From DATFLK01 sp035267815 (lineage in GTDB: Bacteria > Pseudomonadota > Zetaproteobacteria > Mariprofundales > Mariprofundaceae): a stretch of 22,806 nt of DNA. The notes beneath the pieces are model-generated. The model saw nothing but the letters and a program-made list of their open reading frames with translations. It ran no database searches and was not told where the DNA came from. The stretch lies in assembly GCA_035267815.1 (NCBI GenBank), contig DATFLK010000042.1, positions 1 through 22,806 on the forward strand, given 5' to 3'. A program made the translations under genes and the position numbers. This document shows, piece after piece, positions 7,251 to 14,643 of the stretch. Within the stretch, counting starts at the first letter, position 1. Each line of letters starts with the position of its first letter.

Positions 7251-7346
7251 TCGGATCCGCGCTCTCCAGCTCTTTATCATGACTCCTCTTCCTGTACGTC
7301 TGTCATCTTAAGCCTTTTCATCTTCATGGTGAGGTCGTTGAAGCGG

Positions 7347-7383
7347 TTGCCATTTCCGGACGGTTTGTGTAGAAAGCGCGCCA
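7347..7383 (+). promoter_or_regulatory. rpsB operon promoter with GC-rich discriminator
   Basis: TTGCCA (7347-7352) and TAGAAA (7370-7375) are spaced by exactly 17 bases, matching sigma70 elements at 5/6 and 4/6. The following GCGCGCC discriminator (7376-7382) before a likely +1 at A7383 is typical of promoters repressed by ppGpp/DksA, as known for rpsB in E. coli. The rest of the 248-base gap (7251-7346) shows no gene. Confidence 0.6.
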
Positions 7384-7457
7384 CTTCGCACACCGCCTAT
7401 CCGTTGTGGCCGAGAGGCTGAGGGTGGTGGAGGATAAAACAACTGGAGGATACAGAT
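7383..7457 (+). ncRNA. Structured 5' leader of rpsB (candidate S2 autoregulatory leader)
   Basis: From the predicted start the leader is about 75 bases. CACCGCC (7391-7397) can pair with GGTGGTG (7423-7429; one G-U pair). Nested inside is TGGCC-GAGA-GGCTG (7407-7420), a 5-bp stem with two G-U pairs and a GNRA tetraloop. The Shine-Dalgarno GGAGG is at 7445-7449, 8 bases before the ATG. S2 is known to repress rpsB-tsf through the rpsB leader in E. coli; that this leader does so here is inference. Confidence 0.45.
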
Positions 7458-8279
7458 ATGTCTCAATTCGCAATGAAGCAACTGCTCGAGGCCGGCGTTC
7501 ATTTTGGCCACCAATCCCGTCGCTGGCATCCGAAAATGGCGCCCTACCTTTTCGGTGAGCGCAACGGCATCCATATCATCGATCTTCAGAAGACCCTGAA
7601 GATGGCCAACGAGGCCTACTATTTCATGCGTGAGCTGGCTGCAGCCGGCGGCCATGTGCTCTTCGTTGGCACCAAGCGCCAGGCTCGTGATGCGATCCGC
7701 GAAGAGGCGACCCGTGCCAACCAGTTCTACGTGAATCACCGCTGGCTCGGCGGCACGCTGACCAACTTCGCCACCGTGCAGCAGTCGGTTCGCAAGATGA
7801 AGGATCTGCAGCGCCAGAAAGAGGAAGGGGTCTTCGATCTTCTGACCAAGAAGGAGGCCATGCAGCTGGAGCGCAAGCTTGAGAAGCTGGAGCGCTCCCT
7901 GGGCGGTATCAAGGATATGCTGAAGTTGCCGGACTGCCTCTTCGTTATCGATATCCGCAAAGAGGATCTGGCCATCGCCGAGGCACACAGGCTCGGTATT
8001 CCCGTTGTGGCCGTGGTCGACTCGAACTGTAACCCGCTGGATGTCGACTACGTGATTCCCGGTAACGACGACGCGATCCGCGCCATCCGGCTGTTCTGCA
8101 GCAAGATCGCCGATGCCATGATCGAAGGCAACGAGGCATGGCAGCTGGAGAATGCCGAAGCAGAAGCTGTCGAGGCCGGTGCAGGCGAGGAGAGCGAAGG
8201 CGATGCTGCCGAAGCAGAGAGTGCTCCCGCCGCAGAGGGCGATTCAGAGAACGCCGATTCGGCCGAGAAAACCGCCTGA
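7458..8279 (+). CDS. rpsB: 30S ribosomal protein S2 with acidic C-terminal tail
   Basis: Ribosomal protein S2 of the small subunit, needed for S1 binding and initiation. The family core is complete: LEAGVHFGHQSRRWHPKMAP (10-29), IHIIDLQKT, FVGTKRQA, VNHRWLGGTLTNF, and the DSNCNPLDVDYVIPGNDDAIR block near residues 190-210. The protein is 273 residues against 241 in E. coli. The excess is a low-complexity tail from about 231 to the end, made of Ala, Glu, Ser, Gly and Asp with 15 acidic residues and one lysine. The start is fixed by GGAGG at 7445-7449. It is the first gene of the long translation-envelope cluster and probably the target of both stringent and S2-mediated control. Confidence 0.98.
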   Translation: MSQFAMKQLLEAGVHFGHQSRRWHPKMAPYLFGERNGIHIIDLQKTLKMANEAYYFMRELAAAGGHVLFVGTKRQARDAIREEATRANQFYVNHRWLGGTLTNFATVQQSVRKMKDLQRQKEEGVFDLLTKKEAMQLERKLEKLERSLGGIKDMLKLPDCLFVIDIRKEDLAIAEAHRLGIPVVAVVDSNCNPLDVDYVIPGNDDAIRAIRLFCSKIADAMIEGNEAWQLENAEAEAVEAGAGEESEGDAAEAESAPAAEGDSENADSAEKTA

Positions 8280-8324
8280 ACGGCGACCCGTCACCGATAA
8301 ACTTCATGGAGGATCTGTTTTAAG

Positions 8325-9221
8325 ATGTCGCAAATTAGTGCAAGTGATGTGAAGAAACTGCGCGAGCTGTCCGGCGCAGGCATGATGGATTGCAAAAAGG
8401 CGCTGGCCGAGGTGGACGGCGATATGGACAAGGCTATCGACTTTCTGCGCAAGAAGGGGCTCTCTGCCGCCGCCAAGAAATCGGGTCGTGTCGCGGCCGA
8501 GGGTGTGGTGCTGGCCATGGCAGAGGGTGACAAGGGTGTCATTCTCGAGGTCAATGCAGAGACTGATTTCTCGAGCAAGAACGATACCTTTCAGGCTTTT
8601 GTGAAACGTCTGGCCGAGGTTATTATGGCCGAGAATCCGGCCGACATCGATGCGCTCAAGGCTCTGCCGTACGATGGCGGTGAGAGTGTGGAGGAGACGC
8701 TGACCCAGCTGATCGCCACGATCGGCGAGAACATGAGCATCCGCCGCTTCCAGCGTATCCAGGTCGATGGCGGCGTGACCGCGGCCTATGTGCACGGTGA
8801 TGGCAAGATCGGCGTGCTGCTCGGCGTCAAGGGAAGTGCGGACGATGAGCTCGCCAACACGGCGCGCGGCATCGCCATGCATGTGGCCGCGTCGAATCCC
8901 CAGTATATTCATCGAGAAGATGTCTCCACCGATGCGGTCGAACGCGAGCGCAAGGTGCTTTCCGAACGCGCGGCCGCCTCGGGCAAGCCGGCCAACATCA
9001 TCGAGAAGATCGTCGACGGGCAGCTGAACAAGTTCTACTCGGAGATCTGTCTGCTCGAGCAGGCCTATGTCATGGATACCGACAACACCGTCGGCAAGGC
9101 ATTGAAGGCCATTCAGCCGGACGCCGACGTGGTCGCCATGCACCGTTTCCAGCTTGGTGAGGGTATCGAAAAGGCGGAGAGTGATTTCGCCGCTGAGGTG
9201 GCAGCACAAGTCAATGGCTGA
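8325..9221 (+). CDS. tsf: Elongation factor Ts
   Basis: Guanine nucleotide exchange factor for EF-Tu. The 298-residue protein starts with the EF-Tu-binding UBA-like module VKKLRELSGAGMMDCKKALA (9-28). The signature TDFSSKN (80-86) follows, where many homologues have TDFVAKN, and the dimerisation region runs to the end. It is slightly longer than E. coli EF-Ts (283). GGAGGA at 8308-8313 serves the ATG with a rather long spacing of about 11. The 45-base gap after rpsB contains a weak CGGCGAC/GTCACCG repeat (8281-8296) but no terminator U-tract, so read-through from rpsB is expected. The last 8 bases overlap the pyrH start. Confidence 0.98.
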   Translation: MSQISASDVKKLRELSGAGMMDCKKALAEVDGDMDKAIDFLRKKGLSAAAKKSGRVAAEGVVLAMAEGDKGVILEVNAETDFSSKNDTFQAFVKRLAEVIMAENPADIDALKALPYDGGESVEETLTQLIATIGENMSIRRFQRIQVDGGVTAAYVHGDGKIGVLLGVKGSADDELANTARGIAMHVAASNPQYIHREDVSTDAVERERKVLSERAAASGKPANIIEKIVDGQLNKFYSEICLLEQAYVMDTDNTVGKALKAIQPDADVVAMHRFQLGEGIEKAESDFAAEVAAQVNG

Positions 9222-9978
9222 TTCCGCCGCGCCCGACGCATCGACATGCCGCCTGCCATACCGGCGGGTGCTGTTGAAGCTATCGGGCGAGGTGATGATG
9301 GGCGATGCCGGTTACGGTATCGACAATGTTATGCTGCACCGGCTCGCCGCCGAGCTGGCCGAGGTGCGGCGGAGCGGTGTGCAACTGGCGGTTGTGATTG
9401 GTGGGGGCAACATCTTCCGCGGGCTCAACGGGGCTGCCTCCGGCATGGACCGGGCGAGTGCAGATTACATGGGGATGATGGCCACGATCATGAACTCCAT
9501 CGCCCTGCAGGACGCCATTGAACGTCAGGGTGAGGTGGCACGCATCCTCTCCGCGCTGCACATCAAGGAGGTGGCCGAGCCCTATATCCGCCGCCGCGCC
9601 GTACGTCATCTAGAGAAGAACCGCATCGTCATCTTTGCCGCCGGTACCGGCAATCCCTATTTCACCACCGATACGGCAGCCAGCCTTAGGGCCATGGAGA
9701 TTCAGGCCGATGTGGTATTGAAAGGCACCAAGGTCGACGGTGTCTATACAGCCGATCCGGCACACGATGCTGAGGCCATGCGCTATGACACGCTCTCCTT
9801 TACGGAAGCGTTGAACCGCCAGCTGGGAGTCATGGACGCCACTGCCCTGTCACTCTGCCGTGACAACAATATGCCGATCATCGTATTCAGCATCACCCGC
9901 AAGGGGAATCTGATGCAGGTGGTATCCGGCGAAAGTGTGGGCACACTGGTTCAGGAGGAGATTTGCGATGCTGAATGA
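9214..9978 (+). CDS. pyrH: Uridylate (UMP) kinase
   Basis: Phosphorylates UMP to UDP with ATP in the cytosol, feeding pyrimidine nucleotides and UDP-sugars. The 254-residue protein shows the amino-acid-kinase fold motifs of PyrH: KLSGE (22-26), IGGGNIFRG (62-70), MDRASADYMGMMATIMNS (78-95), GTGNPYFTTDTAA (144-156) and GTKVDGVYTADP (171-182). The frame is open upstream to a GTG at 9154 inside tsf, but the ATG at 9214 fits the family N-terminus. That start overlaps the tsf stop by 8 bases, suggesting translational coupling. The first 15 residues are a short non-conserved leader. The 3' end overlaps frr by 11 bases. Confidence 0.97.
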   Translation: MADSAAPDASTCRLPYRRVLLKLSGEVMMGDAGYGIDNVMLHRLAAELAEVRRSGVQLAVVIGGGNIFRGLNGAASGMDRASADYMGMMATIMNSIALQDAIERQGEVARILSALHIKEVAEPYIRRRAVRHLEKNRIVIFAAGTGNPYFTTDTAASLRAMEIQADVVLKGTKVDGVYTADPAHDAEAMRYDTLSFTEALNRQLGVMDATALSLCRDNNMPIIVFSITRKGNLMQVVSGESVGTLVQEEICDAE

Positions 9979-10513
9979 CACCAAGACGCGCATGGAAAAG
10001 AGTATCCATGTACTGCAAGAGGAGCTCGGAACGATCCGGACAGGACGAGCCAACGCCACGCTGCTGGATCATGTGACAGTCTCCTACTACGGGGCGGATA
10101 TGCCCATCAACCAAGTGGCCGGGGTCTCTATCCCGGAACCTCGTATGATCGTGATCTCGCCTTGGGAGAAGACTATGCTCAAGGAGATCGAGAAAGCGAT
10201 TCAGCAGTCCGATCTCGGTCTGACGCCGTCAAGTGACGGCGAGGTCATCCGGCTGACATTGCCCGAACTGACCGAGGACCGTCGCCACGAACTGGTGAAG
10301 CAGGCCCGGCAATACGGCGAACAGGCCAAGATTGCGGTCCGGAACATTCGCCGCGATGCCAACGATGATGTGAAGAAGCAGCTCAAGGAGAAGGACATCT
10401 CGGAGGACGAGAGCAAGCGTCTTCAGGACCAGATTCAGGAGCTGACCGATCGCTGTATCTCCAATATCGATCAGGTCGTGGAACATAAAGAAAAAGAGAT
10501 CATGACGATCTGA
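9968..10513 (+). CDS. frr: Ribosome recycling factor
   Basis: Works with EF-G to split post-termination ribosomes. The 181-residue protein is close to the usual 185. It begins MLNDTKTRMEKS and includes the conserved RTGRANATLLD (24-34), the hinge/domain II stretch around QVAGVSIPEPRMIVISPWEK, and the long C-terminal helix with RRDANDDVKK. The start is fixed by AGGAGGAG just upstream (within 9951-9960) and overlaps the last 11 bases of pyrH, consistent with coupling. An upstream GTG at 9935 would add 11 non-family residues. uppS follows after 5 bases. Confidence 0.98.
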   Translation: MLNDTKTRMEKSIHVLQEELGTIRTGRANATLLDHVTVSYYGADMPINQVAGVSIPEPRMIVISPWEKTMLKEIEKAIQQSDLGLTPSSDGEVIRLTLPELTEDRRHELVKQARQYGEQAKIAVRNIRRDANDDVKKQLKEKDISEDESKRLQDQIQELTDRCISNIDQVVEHKEKEIMTI

Positions 10514-10518
10514 ATCGC

Positions 10519-11259
10519 ATGACGCTTCGCCATGGTGTGCCGCACCATGTCGCCATTATTATGGACGGCAATGGTCGCTGGGCAAGAAAACAGGGATTGC
10601 CACGCCTGGAAGGGCACCGCCGAGGCGCCCAGAGCGCCAGGAAGGTGGTCGAGTGGGCTGCGGATGCCGGCGTTCGTCAAATCTCCCTGTTCGCCTTTTC
10701 TGCGGAGAACTGGTCCCGTCCAAAAGCCGAGGTGCAGGGGTTGATGTCACTGCTTGCCACCCTGTTGCCGAGGCAGGTGCCCGAAATGAACAAGAAGGGG
10801 GTCCGGGTGCGCATACTGGGAGATATCTCGGCGCTGCCGGCCAAGGCGCAGCAGGCGGTACAGAATGCCTGCGAGGCGACCCGGGACAACCAGCGTATCG
10901 ATCTGATTCTCTGCCTCAATTACGGCGGTCGACAGGAGATTCTTGCCGGTGTCAGGGAGGTGGCACGCTGGGCCTGCGCACAGGAGGATCCGGAGTCTGC
11001 CCTGCAGGCGCTTGACTGCAATGGGTTTCGCCATCATCTCTGGTGTCGTGATATTGCCCCGGTCGACCTGTTGATCCGCACCGGTGGAGAGCGGCGCATC
11101 TCCAATTTCTATCTCTGGGATACCGCCTACGCCGAGCTCTACTTCAGCGATCGCTACTGGCCTGAATTTGGTCGTGAGGATTTCTCCTCGGCACTAGAAG
11201 ATTTCGCCGTTCGAGAGCGTCGTTTCGGTCGTACCAGCGAGCAGGTTAGCGATGAGTGA
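10519..11259 (+). CDS. uppS: Undecaprenyl diphosphate synthase (cis-prenyltransferase)
   Basis: Condenses isopentenyl diphosphate onto farnesyl diphosphate to make the C55 carrier lipid precursor for peptidoglycan and O-antigen. The 246 residues contain every family block: IIMDGNGRWA (13-22, catalytic Asp16), GHRRG (32-36), FAFSAENWSRP (58-68), LNYGGRQE, and the C-terminal DLLIRTGGERRISNF with LWDTAYAELYF. No strong Shine-Dalgarno precedes the ATG, which lies 5 bases after the frr stop, so re-initiation is likely. It ends in an 8-base overlap with cdsA. With dxr three genes later, it couples isoprenoid supply to carrier lipid synthesis. Confidence 0.98.
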   Translation: MTLRHGVPHHVAIIMDGNGRWARKQGLPRLEGHRRGAQSARKVVEWAADAGVRQISLFAFSAENWSRPKAEVQGLMSLLATLLPRQVPEMNKKGVRVRILGDISALPAKAQQAVQNACEATRDNQRIDLILCLNYGGRQEILAGVREVARWACAQEDPESALQALDCNGFRHHLWCRDIAPVDLLIRTGGERRISNFYLWDTAYAELYFSDRYWPEFGREDFSSALEDFAVRERRFGRTSEQVSDE

Positions 11260-12043
11260 ACTTGTTTTGAGAGTGATTACGGCGGCCGTATTGCTGCCGT
11301 TGGCGATATGGTGGATCGTCTTCGCACCCTCGCCGTGGTTCGACTGGATTCTGGGCGCCGTGGCCGTACTCGGTATCGCGGAACTGATTACCATGCTCGA
11401 TATGCGCGGAAGGCGCTGGTTCGGGCTATCGGCTACTCTGTCTGTGGCCCTGTTGGTCGCAGATGTTCGGCCCGTTCCCGTGCTATTGTTGTTGAGCCTG
11501 TTGTGGCTGTTTCTGCTGATTGTCTATGGTGGACGCGACAAAACGTTGTTCGATACACAGATGCGGCAGATCGTATTCGGCCAATGGATGATGCTCTGGC
11601 TGCTTCTGTTTGTCTGGTCGCTGATGCAGATCCATCGACATGCGGATGGCAACCTCTTCATCATTGGTGCATGTCTGGGCGTATGGGCCTCTGATATCGC
11701 GGCCTATTTCGCAGGCAAGAGGTTCGGCCGGCGAAAGCTCTGTCCGGCCATCAGCCCGGGAAAAACGCTGGAAGGGTTGCTGGCAGCCCTGCTTCTGGGT
11801 GTCGGTGTGGCGGCCGTAGCCTGGATCGAGTTGCTTCATCTTCCCACTGGTATAGCAGTGCTGCTTGGTATCGTGCTGGTATGTGCCGGTGTCATGGGGG
11901 ACTTGGCCGAATCGGCCCTGAAGCGCTCCGTCGGGGTCAAGGACAGTGGCCGTCTTCTGCCCGGCCACGGTGGTCTGCTTGACCGCATCGATGCCCTGAT
12001 CCCCGCTATTCCGGCAGCTGGCCTGATCTGGATCACCCTATGA
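11252..12043 (+). CDS. cdsA: Phosphatidate cytidylyltransferase (CDP-diacylglycerol synthase)
   Basis: Makes CDP-diacylglycerol from phosphatidic acid and CTP in the inner membrane, the branch point for phospholipids. The 263-residue protein has multiple hydrophobic segments, starting directly at the N-terminus (residues 5-25). The family signature is complete near the C-terminus: Ser221, Lys224-Arg225, Lys230-Asp231, GHGG (238-241) and Asp244-Arg245. SPGKTLEG (168-175) and WASDIAAYFAGKRFGR (145-160) are further conserved blocks. The start overlaps uppS by 8 bases (ATGAGTGA), and the stop overlaps the dxr start by 4 bases (ATGA). Confidence 0.97.
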   Translation: MSELVLRVITAAVLLPLAIWWIVFAPSPWFDWILGAVAVLGIAELITMLDMRGRRWFGLSATLSVALLVADVRPVPVLLLLSLLWLFLLIVYGGRDKTLFDTQMRQIVFGQWMMLWLLLFVWSLMQIHRHADGNLFIIGACLGVWASDIAAYFAGKRFGRRKLCPAISPGKTLEGLLAALLLGVGVAAVAWIELLHLPTGIAVLLGIVLVCAGVMGDLAESALKRSVGVKDSGRLLPGHGGLLDRIDALIPAIPAAGLIWITL

Positions 12044-13224
12044 AGTCTATCACGGTACTGGGGGCAACCGGCTCCATCGGAGCCAGCACGGCCGATATCA
12101 TGTTGCGCCACCGCGATCTTTTTACCGCCTACGCGCTGGTTGGGCACAGGAATGTCGCACGCATGCGGGAGCTGGCCGAGACCCTGCACCCCCAATGGGT
12201 GGTGATGACGGATGAAGAGGCTGCCCGGGAGATCAAGGGTACCCTCCCGGAGGGTGTGCGGCTCGAGGCGGGCATGGATGCGGCCATTGCTATGGCCGAG
12301 GCGGATGATGTGGATATGGTCATGGCTGCCATGGTTGGTTCCGTCGGTCTTCCTGCCGCACTGGCTGCCGTGAAGGCGGGCAAACGGGTCGGTTTGGCCA
12401 ATAAGGAGTGTCTGGTGACCGCCGGCCGCCTGTTCATGTGTGCGGCTTCGGAGGCCGGGGCCGATGTAGTGCCAGTCGACTCGGAACATGCTGCGGTGCA
12501 CCAATGCCTGACAGGGCATGATCGGGGTTCGGTATCCCGCATTATTCTGACCGCTTCGGGCGGACCGTTCCGGGATCGCGATCCAGCCACACTGGAAGCT
12601 GTTACGCCGGAAGAGGCGGTAGCGCACCCCAACTGGGATATGGGTGCCAAGATCAGTATCGACTCGGCCACCATGATGAATAAGGCACTGGAGCTGATTG
12701 AGGCGCGCTGGTTGTTCGATATGCCACCGGAAAAGCTCGAGGCTGTTATCCATCCTCAAAGCATCGTGCATGCGCTGGTGGAATACCGGGACGGTTCTAT
12801 GCTGGCCCAGCTGGCAGAGCCGGACATGCGCGCGCCCGTTGCCTATGCGCTGCAGACCGATCCAAGGCTGAATTCGGGCATTACAGCGCTGGATTTGGCC
12901 CGGCACGGGCGGCTCGACTTCAAGGCGATTGATGATACGGTCTTTCCGGCCGTCCGACTGGCGCAAACGGTTATGCGCTGTCATGATTCCGTCGCGGTCG
13001 CGTTTAACGCGGCCAATGAAGTGGCAAATCAGGCATTCCGGCAGGGTCATATTCCGTTTACCGCGATTCTCAAGGTTGTCGAGCATGCGGTGTCCGGTAT
13101 CGAGGATGTTTCCGTTGATAGTCTGGATCAGGTATGGTCCTGTGATCATGAGGCGCGACAGTTCGCTGCGACGCTCATCGATTCACGGAAATACCTGGAA
13201 CCCCTGACGGTCAGCTCCGCTTGA
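12040..13224 (+). CDS. dxr: 1-deoxy-D-xylulose 5-phosphate reductoisomerase
   Basis: Second step of the MEP isoprenoid pathway: converts DXP to 2-C-methyl-D-erythritol 4-phosphate with NADPH. The 394-residue protein begins with the nucleotide-binding loop GATGSIGAST (8-17). It carries NKECLVTAG (121-129), the metal ligands Asp147 and Glu149 in PVDSEHAAV, the phosphate-binding TASGGPFRDR (171-180), and SATMMNKALE (209-218), where Glu218 is the third metal ligand equivalent to E. coli Glu231. HPQSIVHALVEY and AFNAANEVA follow. Its start overlaps cdsA by 4 bases. The 67-base gap to rseP holds a small GC hairpin. Confidence 0.98.
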   Translation: MKSITVLGATGSIGASTADIMLRHRDLFTAYALVGHRNVARMRELAETLHPQWVVMTDEEAAREIKGTLPEGVRLEAGMDAAIAMAEADDVDMVMAAMVGSVGLPAALAAVKAGKRVGLANKECLVTAGRLFMCAASEAGADVVPVDSEHAAVHQCLTGHDRGSVSRIILTASGGPFRDRDPATLEAVTPEEAVAHPNWDMGAKISIDSATMMNKALELIEARWLFDMPPEKLEAVIHPQSIVHALVEYRDGSMLAQLAEPDMRAPVAYALQTDPRLNSGITALDLARHGRLDFKAIDDTVFPAVRLAQTVMRCHDSVAVAFNAANEVANQAFRQGHIPFTAILKVVEHAVSGIEDVSVDSLDQVWSCDHEARQFAATLIDSRKYLEPLTVSSA

Positions 13225-13236
13225 GAGTCGAAGAGA

Positions 13237-13249
13237 CGGCCACAGGCCG
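13237..13249 (+). other. GC-rich hairpin between dxr and rseP
   Basis: CGGCC-ACA-GGCCG is a perfect 5-bp stem with a 3-base loop, 12 bases after the dxr stop. The next run of T (TTGTTTT, 13273-13279) is too far away for a standard terminator. It may partly shield the mRNA between the two genes. Confidence 0.3.
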
Positions 13250-13281
13250 GGAAGGTCACTGCCCGGTGTGCCTTGTTTTCT

Positions 13282-13294
13282 GGAGGATGTTTTG
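13282..13294 (+). promoter_or_regulatory. Ribosome-binding site selecting a TTG start for rseP
   Basis: GGAGG at 13282-13286 stands 5 bases before TTG 13292. The alternative in-frame GTG at 13268 has no purine-rich site and would add eight residues ahead of the usual short N-terminus before the first membrane segment. Confidence 0.65.
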
Positions 13295-14632
13295 ATCGAG
13301 ACCCTGCATACATTGGTTGCCTTTGTCGTTGCCATTTCGCTGCTGATAGCGGTACATGAATTCGGCCATTTCATCGTGGCGCGTAAATTGGGCATCAAGG
13401 TCGAGAAGTTCTCCATCGGATTTGGTCCGGCATTGCTCTCCTGGCACAGCAGGGATCGTGAGGTAAAATATGTGATCGCAGCCATCCCCCTGGGTGGCTA
13501 CGTGAAGATGCTCGGTGAAACCCCGGAGGAGGAAGAGATTCCCGAAGCCGAGCGGCACCGCGCCTTCGATGCCCAGCCTGTCTGGAAGCGAGCGTCGGTG
13601 GCCGTGGCTGGTCCAGGATTCAATTTCATCTTTGCCATCTTTGCCTATATGGTCGTCGGATGGGTGGGGCAGACGGTGCTGCCACCGGTTATCGGCTTCA
13701 TCTCCTCCGGGTCGCCCGCAGCAGAAGCTGGACTCATGCGCGGCGACAAACTGCTGACGGTGGACGGGAGCCGTGTGCACTCCTGGCAGGATGTCGAGTC
13801 GCATCTGAAAGACGATACCGGCAAGGAGATCAGGCTTGGGGTGCGACGTCAGAGCCAAACGCTCTCGATTCGACTGCACCTTCCCGAAACGAAAAGGGAC
13901 CCTCTGCTGGTCAATGTGGCTGCCAAGGCACTTGGGATCGGCCCGGGCATGGATATCATCATTGACGGTGTGACAGCGGACAGTCCCGCCTCGCGCAGCG
14001 GATTGCAGGCCGGTGATCTGATTCGCAAGATTAACGGGCGCCCGGTGCACAGTATTGATGGCTTTATCGAGATGGTGCGCCAGCACCCCGAGCAATCCAT
14101 GGATTTAACGGTCGAACGGAATGATGCGCTTCTCAATATCCACATTACACCAGCCAAGAATGAGAAGGGGAAAGGCCATATCGGTGCGCGTATGGCGACC
14201 CGGACTATGACGGCGCCGGTGACCTACCACATGGGCCTGTTGGAGGGCGTTTCCTATGGATTCGAACGTACCTGGGAGACGACCTCGCTGACGCTTCAGG
14301 TGCTGGGCAAGATGGTGGTCGCTTCGATCTCACCGAAGAATCTGGGCGGTCCGATCGCCATCGCACAGATTGCCGGTAAAACGGCGGAGCTCGGCATCGC
14401 GGCGTTCGTGGCGTTTCTGGCGCTGATATCTGTCAATCTGGGGGTGCTCAACCTCATGCCGGTTCCCGTGCTGGACGGCGGGCATCTGCTCTATCTGGCG
14501 ATCGAGAAAGTCCGGGGTGCACCGCTGCCGGTCAAGGTGATGGAGCGTACCCAGATTGTTGGCATGTCGCTGATCGCCGCGTTGATGATCTTTGCCTTTT
14601 ATAACGATATTGTTCGTCTGATCAAGGGTTAG
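13292..14632 (+). CDS. rseP: RseP-type site-2 zinc metalloprotease with two PDZ domains
   Basis: Inner-membrane M50 protease that cleaves anti-sigma factor RseA and signal-peptide remnants in E. coli. From the TTG start it is 446 residues against 450 in E. coli. The zinc motif HEFGH (22-26) is in the first membrane helix, and LDGG (in VPVLDGGHLLYL) lies in a C-terminal helix. Two PDZ domains can be seen: one around VIGFISSGSPAAEAGLMRGD and a second around IDGVTADSPASRSGLQAGD. GFGPALLSW and IPLGGYVKMLGE are conserved family stretches after the first helix. Position upstream of bamA is the classical arrangement. No rseA/rpoE genes are in the window, so its sigma-factor target is unknown here. 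Confidence 0.96.
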   Translation: MIETLHTLVAFVVAISLLIAVHEFGHFIVARKLGIKVEKFSIGFGPALLSWHSRDREVKYVIAAIPLGGYVKMLGETPEEEEIPEAERHRAFDAQPVWKRASVAVAGPGFNFIFAIFAYMVVGWVGQTVLPPVIGFISSGSPAAEAGLMRGDKLLTVDGSRVHSWQDVESHLKDDTGKEIRLGVRRQSQTLSIRLHLPETKRDPLLVNVAAKALGIGPGMDIIIDGVTADSPASRSGLQAGDLIRKINGRPVHSIDGFIEMVRQHPEQSMDLTVERNDALLNIHITPAKNEKGKGHIGARMATRTMTAPVTYHMGLLEGVSYGFERTWETTSLTLQVLGKMVVASISPKNLGGPIAIAQIAGKTAELGIAAFVAFLALISVNLGVLNLMPVPVLDGGHLLYLAIEKVRGAPLPVKVMERTQIVGMSLIAALMIFAFYNDIVRLIKG

Positions 14633-14643
14633 GGGTCCAGTTG

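Noticed and set aside
8281..8296. CGGCGAC/GTCACCG hairpin between rpsB and tsf as a terminator
   Set aside because: The stem has a mismatch and a very short loop, and no U-tract follows.
8304..9209. 301-codon minus-strand open frame opposite tsf
   Set aside because: Mirror of the codon pattern of tsf, which is unambiguous. No family resemblance.
11836..13149. 437-codon minus-strand open frame opposite cdsA/dxr
   Set aside because: Entirely antisense to dxr and the end of cdsA, rich in His/Arg/Gln/Gly as shadow frames are, with no motif or ribosome-binding site.
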